Counted from the stretch's first letter, positions 7,387 to 15,703 are shown. The stretch is DNA of 17,135 nucleotides from Dehalococcoidia bacterium UBA1151 (GCA_002311865.1 DBZV01000064.1:1-17135), one strand, 5' to 3'. Translations and numbers: made by a program. Notes: generated by a model from the sequence alone, not told the origin.

Positions 7387-9057
7387 ATGCTGTCTGTATC
7401 CGGGGTGTCCATCAATCTGGGCGCTCGTTCACTTCTCTCAAACGTATCGTTTGTGGTTAATCGCGGCACATGCGTGGCCTTGATTGGCCGCAACGGCTCA
7501 GGGAAATCGACCCTGAAGCGTGCCATCGCGGGCGAGTTTGCGCCGGATAAGGGAGCGATATCGCTCGCCCACGATGCCCGAATTGGCTATCTGCCGCAGG
7601 AAATCGAATCCGATTCCGGTGCGACTGTTGGCGGGGTCGTTCGCTCCGGGAGGCCGGCGCTTCAGGTGGCATGGGAGTTACTTGGCGATGCCTCAGGGCT
7701 GTTGTCCGACTCCCCGTTTAGCGTCGGCGCGGCCGCGGCGACGTATGAAGCTGCGCTGGCCCGGTATGAGGCCGAGGGCGGCTTCGAAACTGAGGCGGAG
7801 ATTGAGCACGCGATGAGGGCGGTCGACCTCCCGGCTGGCCTCCTCGATACGCCGTTTTCTGAGCTGAGCGGTGGCATGCAGACGCGGGTTGGGATTGCCA
7901 GGCTGTTGTTCTCAAACGCCGATATGCTACTGATGGATGAGCCTACGAACCATCTTGATCTCTCATCGTTGGAGTGGTTTGAGCGCTTCCTGGAAGAATT
8001 TACGGGAGGCGTGCTGCTGATTACGCACGACCGGATGCTGCTGAACCGGTCGGCGGATCAACTGGTGTACCTGGATGATGCCACTCAGGAGGCGATCAAC
8101 CATCACGGAACATACGATAGTTTCGTGGAACGGCTGGAGTCTGAGCGCCGTATCCAACTTGCCGAGTACAAGGACCAGCAGGCTGAAATTATGCGCGTGG
8201 AGGCCGATATCAGGCGCACGAAACAGCAGGCGCTGGGGACGGAGAAGGCCACGCCGAACGATCACCTTCGACGAGTCGCGAAGAAAGCGAAATCCCGCGA
8301 GAAGAGTCTTGAGCGATACCTGGATAGCGACGAGCGTGTAGATAAGCCGGGTTCGCACTGGGAGCTGAAAATCGACTTCCCGGAGGTTGCACGCGGTGGC
8401 GATCTGGTAGCCCGGTTTGAAGATGTCGCATTTGGTTATGGCGATCTTGAAATGTTCCGCAAGTTGAACTCGGAAATTGCGTTTGGGGAACGGATTATTA
8501 TTCTGGGTCCGAATGGTATTGGCAAAACAACTCTTTTGAACCTACTTCTGGGCGAGTTGACTCCCACTGCCGGATCGGTGACCATGGGCAAGGGCGTCAT
8601 TCCAGGTTATCTGCGGCAGGATGTGGCAGCGGTCGAGCCGGATATGACGTCGGTTGGCCTGATTCAGCGGGCTGCGGGCTATTCAGAGTCGGAGGCCCGT
8701 ACGTATTTGCACTATTTCCTCTTCGAGGGTGACGCTGCTTTTACGCCTATCGCCCAGATGAGCTATGGGGAGCGGAAGCGGCTTGATCTGGCGGCCATGA
8801 TTGTGCGGGGTGTGAACCTGCTATTGCTGGACGAGCCGATGAACCACCTGGACATCGAAGCCAGGGAGAAGATTGAATTGGCGCTTGATCGTTTCCCAGG
8901 GACCATTGTTGCGGTCACTCACGACCGCGAGTTCGCGCGGCGGTTTGGCACACGGTTCTGGGTACTGGAGCAGGATGATGGGCGGGTCAGGCTGGAGTCG
9001 ATTGTTGATCCTGAGTTGATTGCAGCCAAGCTGATACCGGCGGCAAGGCCGCATTGA
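7387..9057 (+). CDS. ABC-F family ATPase (duplicated ATP-binding cassettes)
   Basis: The 556-residue soluble protein has two ATP-binding cassettes and no membrane segment, the ABC-F layout. Members bind the ribosomal E site and act in translation control or in ribosome protection from antibiotics. First cassette: Walker A 'GRNGSGKST' (34-42), signature LSGGM (160-164), Walker B 'MLLMDEPTNHLD' (180-191). The inter-domain linker (~232-340) contains a basic helix 'LRRVAKKAKSREKSLERYL'. Second cassette: 'GPNGIGKTT' (374-382), signature 'MSYGER' (458-463), 'LLLLDEPMNHLD' (478-489). The Met in place of Thr in the last motif, and SYGE in place of SGGE, are small departures from consensus. There is no C-terminal coiled-coil extension. 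ATG 7387 is chosen for its AGG at 7378-7380 and domain start; a 16-residue extension from GTG 7339 would run through the hairpin. Housekeeping versus resistance role cannot be settled by eye. Confidence 0.92.
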   Translation: MLSVSGVSINLGARSLLSNVSFVVNRGTCVALIGRNGSGKSTLKRAIAGEFAPDKGAISLAHDARIGYLPQEIESDSGATVGGVVRSGRPALQVAWELLGDASGLLSDSPFSVGAAAATYEAALARYEAEGGFETEAEIEHAMRAVDLPAGLLDTPFSELSGGMQTRVGIARLLFSNADMLLMDEPTNHLDLSSLEWFERFLEEFTGGVLLITHDRMLLNRSADQLVYLDDATQEAINHHGTYDSFVERLESERRIQLAEYKDQQAEIMRVEADIRRTKQQALGTEKATPNDHLRRVAKKAKSREKSLERYLDSDERVDKPGSHWELKIDFPEVARGGDLVARFEDVAFGYGDLEMFRKLNSEIAFGERIIILGPNGIGKTTLLNLLLGELTPTAGSVTMGKGVIPGYLRQDVAAVEPDMTSVGLIQRAAGYSESEARTYLHYFLFEGDAAFTPIAQMSYGERKRLDLAAMIVRGVNLLLLDEPMNHLDIEAREKIELALDRFPGTIVAVTHDREFARRFGTRFWVLEQDDGRVRLESIVDPELIAAKLIPAARPH

Positions 9058-9075
9058 GAGCCTGGTTCGCGGCCT
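9046..9075 (+). other. Hairpin spanning the ABC-F stop codon
   Basis: AGGCCGC (9046-9052) pairs with GCGGCCT (9069-9075) around a 16-nt loop that contains the TGA stop. No T-run follows. It may help end the transcript or protect its 3' end; the call is weak. Confidence 0.25.
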
Positions 9076-9245
9076 GGCCGATGTAGGTGTGCCTGGCTGG
9101 ATCCCGGATATCTCCGCTGAGCCTCCGATTCCAGGATGACGGTTTTTGCGGGCGGAGCACCTTGGTTAATGTGACGTAGAAAAATTGCTGGCGGGGGTAG
9201 CTATGCCTCTTATACTTCTCTTTCATAAATAGCTCCCACTTCAAT

Positions 9246-9250
9246 GAGGA
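9246..9250 (+). promoter_or_regulatory. Shine-Dalgarno GAGGA deciding a TTG start
   Basis: GAGGA is spaced 6 nt from TTG 9257. It supports this unusual start, because the FAD-binding strand begins only six codons later and no ATG or GTG lies between. TATACT (9211-9216) upstream could be a -10, but the nearest TTG-type -35 (9185) is 20 bp away. Confidence 0.55.
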
Positions 9251-9256
9251 ACTGAT

Positions 9257-10435
9257 TTGACGGATACGGCGGATATCGTTGTGGTTGGCGGCGGAGTACA
9301 CGGCACCAGCATTGCGTGGAACCTTGCGAAGCGTGGAGCGGGGCGTGTCATGTTGCTTGAGAAGACTGGCATCGCGGCTGGCGCTACGCAGTACTCCAGT
9401 GCGAACAGTCGGCTCCATTACCAGCTGGAGACGTTGGCGAAGATGGCGCTGTTTGGCCAGAACATGTTCAAGAATTTCAAGGAAGTAGTGGGTGGCGACT
9501 GCGGCTGGAACCAGATTGGCTACGTGGTGCTGCTACCTGAGCGAGATGTGGAGCCGGCGCGCAAAATCGTCGAGATGCAGCAGAGGATTGGCATCGATGC
9601 TCGGATAATCGCGAACGATGAGATCTCCGAGATGGAGCCTTCGATCAATCTGGATGGCATTGTGGCGGGCTGTGTTGAGCCGACCTCTGGACATTGTGAT
9701 GGTGCGCTTACTGCGAGGTCGTTCTCCGAGGCAGCGGAGCGAGAGGGTGTGGAGCTCAGTATCAGCGTTGAAGTTCTGGGTATCTCAAAGCGGGGCGACG
9801 GAATTGAGGTTGAGACGGATAACGGAGCGATATCCGCGGGAAACGTGGTGCTTGCTACTGGATTTCGCACATCTGCGCTGCTTGATCAGGTGGGTGTGGA
9901 TATGCCAATCGACCCGATTCGTCACACCATCGCCGTGGTTGAGCGCGCGCCGGGGATAAGCGATGGCCACCCGATAATCTCTGATCACGTGTCGATGGCC
10001 TACTATCGGCCCACGGGTCCGGGACTCACGCTCATTGGCGTGAATGACCCGCTTGAGGGCGACCCGGACGATGAAGTTGAGTTGGAGCGCGCGCCGGAGC
10101 AGGAAGTACAAGTGGAGCTGGCATCGAGGTTTGCCGGGCGATATCCGGATCAGGCCGACGCCAGGTTGCGCCAGGGCTACACAGGCGTTTACGACTGCAC
10201 ACCCGATTTTCAGCCCGCGTTTGGCGCGGTCCCGGGAACACCGGGGTTGTTCGTCGATGCGGGTTACAGCGGCCATGGCTTCAAGCTGAGTCCCGCCGCG
10301 GGGCATCTGATGGCAGATCTTGTACTGGACGGCAAAACGTCGTTTGTGGATATGACGCCATTTCGGGTTGAACGGTTCACGGAAAACGACCTGATACCCG
10401 CGGGGGGCGGTTACGATTCGCGCATTCTTGCGTGA
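9257..10435 (+). CDS. FAD-dependent oxidoreductase, DAO family
   Basis: The 392-residue protein is typical in size for the DAO superfamily (PF01266: sarcosine, glycine and D-amino-acid oxidases and dehydrogenases). The Rossmann dinucleotide motif 'DIVVVGGGVHGTSIAWNL' begins at residue 6, with G-x-G-x-x-G at 11-16, and an acidic residue ends the second strand ('VMLLEK') for the FAD ribose. Further blocks are 'CVEPTSGHCDG' near 138, where DAO enzymes have 'D..DG..dP', 'NVVLATG' near 197, and a C-terminal 'FVDAGYSGHGFKLSPAAGHLMADL' near 335, the family's FAD-closing segment. There is no signal peptide. The likely reaction is oxidation of a secondary amine or amino acid; the exact substrate is unknown. 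The start is TTG 9257 with an upstream GAGGA. The gene stands 199 nt downstream of the ABC-F gene, so it probably has its own promoter. Confidence 0.9.
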   Translation: MTDTADIVVVGGGVHGTSIAWNLAKRGAGRVMLLEKTGIAAGATQYSSANSRLHYQLETLAKMALFGQNMFKNFKEVVGGDCGWNQIGYVVLLPERDVEPARKIVEMQQRIGIDARIIANDEISEMEPSINLDGIVAGCVEPTSGHCDGALTARSFSEAAEREGVELSISVEVLGISKRGDGIEVETDNGAISAGNVVLATGFRTSALLDQVGVDMPIDPIRHTIAVVERAPGISDGHPIISDHVSMAYYRPTGPGLTLIGVNDPLEGDPDDEVELERAPEQEVQVELASRFAGRYPDQADARLRQGYTGVYDCTPDFQPAFGAVPGTPGLFVDAGYSGHGFKLSPAAGHLMADLVLDGKTSFVDMTPFRVERFTENDLIPAGGGYDSRILA

Positions 10436-10486
10436 TGGGTGCCCGAACTGGCTGCACTCTGGAGTCGTCGCCAGCATCATAAGGGT

Positions 10487-10498
10487 GTGATCAATCAC
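10487..10498. promoter_or_regulatory. Palindrome GTGAT-CA-ATCAC, possible operator
   Basis: GTGAT (10487-10491) and ATCAC (10494-10498) are perfect inverted arms with a 2-nt centre, extendable by a G-T and a G-C pair. The site lies in the 87-bp gap before the Kelch lipoprotein pseudogene. It resembles GntR/CRP-type half sites, but its spacing does not match CRP. Function is inferred only from position. Confidence 0.3.
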
Positions 10499-10522
10499 GC
10501 ACGAAGCGCACCTACCTTGAAC

Positions 10523-11759
10523 ATGCGGAGTAGCCGTTTGTGGCCCGTCTTGACTGTTGTCATGGTGATCGCGATCGCCTGCTCCAGTGCGGAATCTTCG
10601 CCCTCAGGTACACAAGAGACGGTGTCAACTCCTGAACTGCCCACCGCGATGTCAACCAGCATTCCCGTCGCCCCGTCGCCTGTACCCACGCTATTTCCAC
10701 CGATGCCAAGCCTCACGGCGGAGTTGCCCGCGTTTCCCCTTGCGTTCGAATCAGTTGGTGATATGGACACCGCCCGGGAGGAGCACTCTGCAACTCGCCT
10801 CAACGATGGACGAGTGCTGATCGTTGGTGGGAGAAATCAGTTCGGCACGGTCCTCACCGCCACACTTCTATTTGATCCAATCAATGATTCCCTGTCAGCC
10901 GGAGGAGAATTGAATGGGCCTCACTCGGGTCACAGTGCAACATTGCTAAAAGATGGCCGCGTCCTTATTGCTGGCGGGTAGGACGATGCCGAGACACTCA
11001 AGAGCGCCGAGATTTACGATCCCGAATCTGATGCCTGGACGGTTTTGCCTGACATGTTCGAGCTCAGATTTGGGCAGGCGGCGGTTCTGCTGGACGATGG
11101 GCGTGTGCTAATGGTTGGCGGTACGTGGGCTCTGAGCTAATTCCTGACCCTGAAATTTTCGACCCGGTCTCCAATACCTGGGAGTTTGGCTGACGCAACG
11201 TAAACCGCAGAGGGTTCGCCACTGGCACGCTGTTGCCAGACGGTCGTGTGATAGTAGTTGGCGGATCCGGTGATTCTGATATCAGGCCAGCGTTGAGGTG
11301 TGGGATCCGGCAGGCGGCACGTGGAGTCCGCTGGCGAGGATGGTTGCCGGAAGGTCAGGACACACGGCCTCGCTACTCCCTGATGACAGGTTGTTGATTG
11401 TGGGGGGTATTGGCCTCAACGTTGTTGGCGGGGTTGAGACGCACCGCAGTCCGGAGATTTACGACTTTGAAACCGATGAGTGGCATCTCACACCTGAGAT
11501 GAACATCGCGCGGAGCGGCCACACGCTGTCCGAACTGCCTGCTGGCCAGATTTTCCTGACGGGAGGAACCGATGATTTGGGCTTCCACGCCACCGCGGAG
11601 ATATACGATCCGACCACCGAGGCGTGGACCACGGTTGGTGAGATGGCAGTCGCGCGAGTCGCGCATCAAGCGACCGTTCTTCAAGATGGGAGGGTACTAA
11701 TTACGGGCGGATTTACCGGAGCCGAATCGCTATCACTAATGGAGACCTACTCTCCGTAG
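10523..11759 (+). pseudogene. Kelch-repeat lipoprotein, decayed by stops and frameshifts
   Basis: ATG 10523 opens a lipoprotein signal (RSSRLWPVLTVVMVIAIAC, lipobox A-I-A-C with Cys20) and a Ser/Thr/Pro linker, then Kelch/galactose-oxidase-like repeats of the 'HSATxLxDGRVLIVGG...AEIYDPxSxxW' type. Continuity breaks at TAG 10979-10981 (same frame resumes with 'ETLKSAEIYDPESDAW'), a frameshift near 11121-11134 (then 'ELIPDPEIFDPVSNTW'), TGA 11191-11193 (same frame continues to 'LLPDGRVIVVGG') and a second frameshift near 11281-11285 (then 'VEVWDPAGGTW' through to TAG 11757-11759). Both shifts fit loss of one base. Repaired, it would give a beta-propeller lipoprotein of ~412 residues with about six repeats. 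Four lesions in 1.2 kb indicate a real pseudogene unless the assembly is poor here. Short segments could still be expressed. Confidence 0.88.
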
Positions 11760-11781
11760 ATACTGGCCGCAACGCGATGGG

Positions 11782-11809
11782 TTGACTGTCGCTGATTCCA
11801 GACTATTGT
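11782..11809 (+). promoter_or_regulatory. Candidate promoter for the CocE-like hydrolase
   Basis: TTGACT (11782-11787, 5/6 match) is separated by 16 bp from TATTGT (11804-11809, 4/6 match). The -10 overlaps the first possible start GTG 11808, so if the promoter is real the translation start must lie slightly downstream. Confidence 0.4.
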
Positions 11810-13763
11810 GCTTTTGAGCAAACTGGCATCAGAAACGGAAGCTGCACAATTGTCGCAATCACCTGCTGAGTTCGGAATCAATGCATCGTTGGACGTGATG
11901 GTTCCCATGCGGGATGGCGTCCGACTGGCGACCGATGTTTACAGACCTGCGGATCAGAATGGCAATCTGATAGATGGCCGGTTTCCGGTGATTCTTGGCC
12001 GCACTTCATATGACAAATCGAACCCGGTCATCTGGGTGAATCCGGTGGCGCGCTTCTTCGTCTCTCACGGATACGTCGTACTGCTGCAGGACCTGCGTGG
12101 GCGTGGGTTGTCCGAAGGTACTGGCCAGTATCACCACACCGCGAATCAGTTTGAAGGCCCTGACGGCTACGATACGATCGAATGGGCAGCCGCGCAGCCG
12201 TGGTGCAACGGCAAAGTGGGCATGGTTGGCAGCTCTCACGGTGGAATCGTTCAAAACATGGCGTCGCTGTACCGCCCGCCTCATCTGGCGGCGCTCTGGG
12301 TTGACGTGGCACCCACAAACGCATTTCGGGACGAGGCGAGGCAGGGTGGCGCAATGGGGCTTCACATGTTTGGGGCGATGTTTCTCCACGCCTACGACTC
12401 GCAGGAGATTCGCGATAATCCACAGGCGATCGCGGAGGTTCAGGAAGGGGCGGAGCGGCTGCGAGAGCAAGTTTACAACACCCCGTTCACACGCGGCTCA
12501 ACGCCCATCAAGAATGTGCCCAACCTGGAAGAGACCTTGATGCATTACTACCAGGATGGCGTCTATAACGACTTCTGGGCGCAGGAGTCGATGAACCAGA
12601 CGCCGCACTTCGCGCGGATGGCCGATATTCCGGCCGTCTACAGCGGTGGCTGGTACGATCCGTTCGCGTGGGACGTGACGGAGCAGTTCGCCCACATGGC
12701 GGCCCAGAACAGCAGCCCTCAAAGGCTGGTGATGGGTCCGTGGAACCATCTGATGATTCGCGGGGCTGGATCGAGTTCGGTTGGCGAGGTGAACTTCGGG
12801 CCTTCGGCGCACTGGGGAGATCCCGTCTATAACGCGCGCCGGCTCCGGTGGTTTGATCGCTGGTTAAAAGATATTTTGAACGGCGTGGAGGATGAATCTC
12901 CGGTCGAAATATTCGTGATGGGCGGAGGAGACGGCGGCTCAACGGACCGCGGTCACCTTCGGCATGGTGGCGAGTGGCGGACGGAGTCGGAATGGCCACT
13001 CGAGCGCGCTGATCAGCGGGAATTGCATCTCACGTCGGATGGTGGGCTGGCTGATAGTGCGCAGATCGAACCCGGCTTGACCGAGTGGACGCACGATCCG
13101 GCTAATCCCGTGCCATCGTTGGGTGCGAATGTCACGGGTTTGTACGAGTGGGTTCAGCTGCCAGATGGGATTGATGAGGCTTATGTGCCGCCCCGGGCGC
13201 GCATGAAATCGATGATCATTGATGGGCCAATCCATCAGCGCGAGCGGGCCGATGCCACGGGCAGTGCCCCGCCCTATCCGCTGCTATCGGAACGCGCCGA
13301 TGTGAACGTGTTCCAGACCGAACCGCTGACCGAATCGATTGAGGTGACAGGGCCGATTGAGGTCACTCTGTGGGTTTCATCGTCGGCGCTGGACACGGAT
13401 TTCACAGCTAAGCTTCTGGACATCTATCCGCCCACCAGCGACTACCCCGACGGATTCCATCTGGCGCTGGCGGACTCCATCCTGCGGGCACGTTTCCGAG
13501 AGGGGTTCGACGGTGAAGTGTTCATGGAACCGGGAACCGTGTATGAGGTTAAGATACCGCTGCCGCCAATCTCCAACCTCTTCGCGGAAGGTCATCGAAT
13601 TCGCCTCGACATTGCGAGCAGCAATTTTCCTCGTTTTGATATCAATCCCAACACCGGAGAGCCGATGGGCAGGCACACGAAGAGCGTGAGCGCGACAAAT
13701 GCGCTGCACTTTGGGTCGGGGCACACGCCTCGGATTACGCTTCCGGTCATACCCGATAGATGA
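11808..13763 (+). CDS. CocE/NonD family serine hydrolase (X-Pro dipeptidyl-peptidase fold)
   Basis: The 651-residue cytoplasmic alpha/beta hydrolase has a C-terminal jelly-roll domain (PF02129 + PF08530). The N-terminal 'VMVPMRDGVRLATDVYRP' (30-47) is the family entry. The triad can be read: nucleophile Ser143 in 'MVGSSHGG' (G-S-S-H-G), Asp284 in 'GGWYDPF', His314 in 'MGPWNH', spaced as in cocaine esterase. The jelly-roll part (~390-651) has 'LWVSSSALDTDFTAKLLDIYP'. The family includes esterases, amidases and glutaryl-7-ACA acylase-type enzymes, so it probably cleaves an ester or amide. It starts 48 nt after the Kelch pseudogene. The start is uncertain: GTG 11808 is the longest, TTG 11814 and later codons are possible, and conserved sequence begins near residue 29, so the core is unaffected. 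Confidence 0.9.
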   Translation: MLLSKLASETEAAQLSQSPAEFGINASLDVMVPMRDGVRLATDVYRPADQNGNLIDGRFPVILGRTSYDKSNPVIWVNPVARFFVSHGYVVLLQDLRGRGLSEGTGQYHHTANQFEGPDGYDTIEWAAAQPWCNGKVGMVGSSHGGIVQNMASLYRPPHLAALWVDVAPTNAFRDEARQGGAMGLHMFGAMFLHAYDSQEIRDNPQAIAEVQEGAERLREQVYNTPFTRGSTPIKNVPNLEETLMHYYQDGVYNDFWAQESMNQTPHFARMADIPAVYSGGWYDPFAWDVTEQFAHMAAQNSSPQRLVMGPWNHLMIRGAGSSSVGEVNFGPSAHWGDPVYNARRLRWFDRWLKDILNGVEDESPVEIFVMGGGDGGSTDRGHLRHGGEWRTESEWPLERADQRELHLTSDGGLADSAQIEPGLTEWTHDPANPVPSLGANVTGLYEWVQLPDGIDEAYVPPRARMKSMIIDGPIHQRERADATGSAPPYPLLSERADVNVFQTEPLTESIEVTGPIEVTLWVSSSALDTDFTAKLLDIYPPTSDYPDGFHLALADSILRARFREGFDGEVFMEPGTVYEVKIPLPPISNLFAEGHRIRLDIASSNFPRFDINPNTGEPMGRHTKSVSATNALHFGSGHTPRITLPVIPDR

Positions 13764-13814
13764 TCACCGGCAAAGACTGGTTGCACCGCGTGTTCACGTC
13801 AGGGAGGTTCCGGC

Positions 13815-14228
13815 ATGATGATACGAAGATTACTTCCCGGGCAGGATGCTGAAGTCATTCGGGCTAGTTCCCTGTTTGATCATTCGCCGCAACCGGATGC
13901 CACGACGAAGTTCCTCGCAAGCGATACGCACCATATGTCCATCGCATATGAGGGCGATGAGCCCGTGGGGTTCACAACGGGCATCGAAATGACCCATCCC
14001 GATAAAGGGACCGAGATGTTTTTGTACGAGCTTGAAGTTGCCGAGGCGTTGAGGAGACGCGGAATTGGTTTCGCTCTTGTCAGGCATCTCAAGGAATTGG
14101 CCAGGGAACGGGGATGTTATGGCATGTGGATTCTTACAGATAGCGAGAATACCGCAGCGCTAAGCACCTACATGAAATCGGGCGGAATCCGAACTGACGA
14201 TCAGGCCATGTTGAGTTGGGATTTGTGA
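13815..14228 (+). CDS. GNAT N-acetyltransferase resembling AAC(3)-I
   Basis: The 137-residue single-domain GNAT protein has an acetyl-CoA loop 'RRRGIGFALVRHL' (80-92; R-x-x-G-x-G/A) and motif B 'NTAALSTYMKSGG' (112-124). An early 'LFD' (20-22), 'AYEGDEPVGF' (44-53), 'DKGTEMFLYELEV' (63-75), 'YGMWILTDS' (102-110) and the end 'MLSWDL' match in order the pattern remembered for the aminoglycoside 3-N-acetyltransferase I group. Chromosomal relatives of unknown substrate are common, so resistance is not shown. GGAGG (13803-13807) is spaced 7 nt from ATG 13815, fixing the start. It lies 51 nt after the CocE-like gene in the same direction and may be co-transcribed with it. Confidence 0.82.
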   Translation: MMIRRLLPGQDAEVIRASSLFDHSPQPDATTKFLASDTHHMSIAYEGDEPVGFTTGIEMTHPDKGTEMFLYELEVAEALRRRGIGFALVRHLKELARERGCYGMWILTDSENTAALSTYMKSGGIRTDDQAMLSWDL

Positions 14229-14288
14229 GTGGCGTTTTTGGCTGTGAGATATGCAACTCACTTGGTTACGCGAATCTTGTTCATTCGC

Positions 14289-14294
14289 TAGAAT
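14289..14294 (+). promoter_or_regulatory. -10 hexamer TAGAAT for the CoA-transferase pair (leaderless)
   Basis: TAGAAT (5/6) ends 6 nt before GTG 14301, with no Shine-Dalgarno between. A -35 at 17 bp would be TTACGC (14266-14271), a weak match. The transcript would begin at about the start codon. Confidence 0.45.
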
Positions 14295-14300
14295 TCTGCC

Positions 14301-15023
14301 GTGTCATTAGATAAGTCAGTAGCAACATTTGAAGAGGCCGTTTCCGATATTCCGGACGGCGCATCAATCATGATCGGCGGTTTTGGCGGTGCGGGTGGGA
14401 TGCCTCACCGGCTGATGGTTGCCCTTGTGGCGCAGGGAGCGCGGGAGCTGACGATCATTGGCAACACCGCAGGGATCGCCGCGCCCACAGGCTTTGGCTG
14501 GCCGGATGGCGAAACGCCGATTGACCACGCGATCCTCATTGAGAATGGTCAGATCGCGAAGGTCATTGCGTCGTTCCCTGTTTCAGGGTCGGTCTCAAGG
14601 CCAAACGCGTTCGAACTGGCGTTTCAACGAGGAGAAATTGAGCTTGAGGTAGTGCCCCAGGGAACGCTGGCCGAGCGCATCCGAGCCGGTGGCGCGGGCA
14701 TACCGGCGTTCTATACGCCCACAGGTGCGGGAACCGATCTGGGAGTGGGCAAAGAATCCAGAGTGTTCGATGGACGTGAAACGGTTCTTGAACTGGGGAT
14801 GCGTGCCGATTTTGCTCTGATCCGAGCGCATAAGTCTGATCCCATCGGCAACCTGATCTACTCTGGAACGTCTCGTAGCTTCAATATGCCGATGGCGACC
14901 GCGGCAGACGTGACGATTGCAGAGGTGGACGAGATCGTTGAGCCTGGTGGTATCGATGCTGAGCGCGTTGACACGCCGAGTATCTACGTAGATCGCGTGG
15001 TGGCAAGGAATTCTGGCGAGTGA
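14301..15023 (+). CDS. 3-oxoacid CoA-transferase, subunit A
   Basis: The 240-residue protein is a full-length alpha subunit of a family I CoA-transferase (PF01144), which moves CoA between succinyl-CoA or acetyl-CoA and an oxoacid such as acetoacetate or 3-oxoadipate. The glycine-rich 'IMIGGFGGAGGMPHRL' (23-38) is the CoA-binding loop typical of the alpha subunit. 'LTIIGNTAG' near 50, 'GAGIPAFYTPTGAGTDLG' near 131 and 'NLIYSGTSRSFN' near 190 follow in family order. It overlaps subunit B by 4 nt (GTGA), so the two are translationally coupled. The start is GTG 14301 with TAGAAT just upstream. The oxoacid cannot be named from sequence; no thiolase or ring-cleavage gene is in the window to point to one. 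Confidence 0.92.
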   Translation: MSLDKSVATFEEAVSDIPDGASIMIGGFGGAGGMPHRLMVALVAQGARELTIIGNTAGIAAPTGFGWPDGETPIDHAILIENGQIAKVIASFPVSGSVSRPNAFELAFQRGEIELEVVPQGTLAERIRAGGAGIPAFYTPTGAGTDLGVGKESRVFDGRETVLELGMRADFALIRAHKSDPIGNLIYSGTSRSFNMPMATAADVTIAEVDEIVEPGGIDAERVDTPSIYVDRVVARNSGE

Positions 15024-15703
15024 GCATGCCAAACGATCCGGCACCGCGTCTGGAGCGCGAGATTATCGCCATGCGTGTGGCGAAGGAATTTCAGGACGGA
15101 GATGTGGTGAACCTGGGCATTGGAATCCCAACGCTGTGTTCGGATTTTGTCCCGCCGGGCGTCCAACTTATGTACCACAGCGAGAGTGGTGTTCTGAACT
15201 GCGGTCCGCTTGCTGAAGAGGGTAAGGGCGATGTTGATCTGATCAATGCGGGGGGGCAGTTCCTCAAGCCAGTCCGGGGCATGTCGTTCTTCGATTCTGC
15301 CGAGGCGTTTGCGATGATTCGGGGCAGGCATATTGATATCACCGTTTTGGGGTCGCTGCAGGTTTCGGCAACGGGAGATATGGCGAACTGGTTTTTGCCG
15401 TCCAGAGGTGTTGGCAACGTGGGCGGCGCAATGGATCTGGCGGTCGGGGCAAAATGTGTAATTGCGGCTATGGAGCACAACGACCGCACCGGCGCATCAA
15501 AAATTCTTCAGGAATGCACATATCCACTGACAAGTCAGGGATGCGTGAGTCTCATAGTCACAGACATTGCCGTGTTCAACGTAGACAAGCGGGGACTAGA
15601 ACTTGTTGAAGTAGCGCCCGGATGGCTTCCAGAAAATATTTCTGACGTTACGGACGCGGAATTTGAGATCGCAAGCGACGTCAAAGAGTTTGAGCTATTG
15701 TGA
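15020..15703 (+). CDS. 3-oxoacid CoA-transferase, subunit B
   Basis: The 227-residue beta subunit carries the catalytic glutamate: Glu55 in 'YHSESGVLN', at the place of the S-E-N-G motif of succinyl-CoA:3-oxoacid CoA-transferases, with Ser for Asn. Other matching blocks are 'VVNLGIGIPTL' (29-39), 'FFDSAEAFAMIRGRHIDITVLG' (about 91-112), 'GGAMDLAVGAK' near 142 and 'LVEVAPGW' near 210. GTG 15020 overlaps the subunit A stop; ATG 15026, two codons on, is an equally good start. It works as a heterotetramer with subunit A in the cytoplasm, forming a glutamyl-CoA intermediate on Glu55 (family knowledge). It converges with the AT-hook gene, 77 nt between their stops, with no clear terminator hairpin there. 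Confidence 0.92.
   Translation: MSMPNDPAPRLEREIIAMRVAKEFQDGDVVNLGIGIPTLCSDFVPPGVQLMYHSESGVLNCGPLAEEGKGDVDLINAGGQFLKPVRGMSFFDSAEAFAMIRGRHIDITVLGSLQVSATGDMANWFLPSRGVGNVGGAMDLAVGAKCVIAAMEHNDRTGASKILQECTYPLTSQGCVSLIVTDIAVFNVDKRGLELVEVAPGWLPENISDVTDAEFEIASDVKEFELL

Noticed and set aside
9785..10498. 237-codon minus-strand frame inside the oxidoreductase gene
   Set aside because: It is long only because of GC-rich codon bias; the plus strand has complete DAO motifs and no domain is seen in the antisense product.
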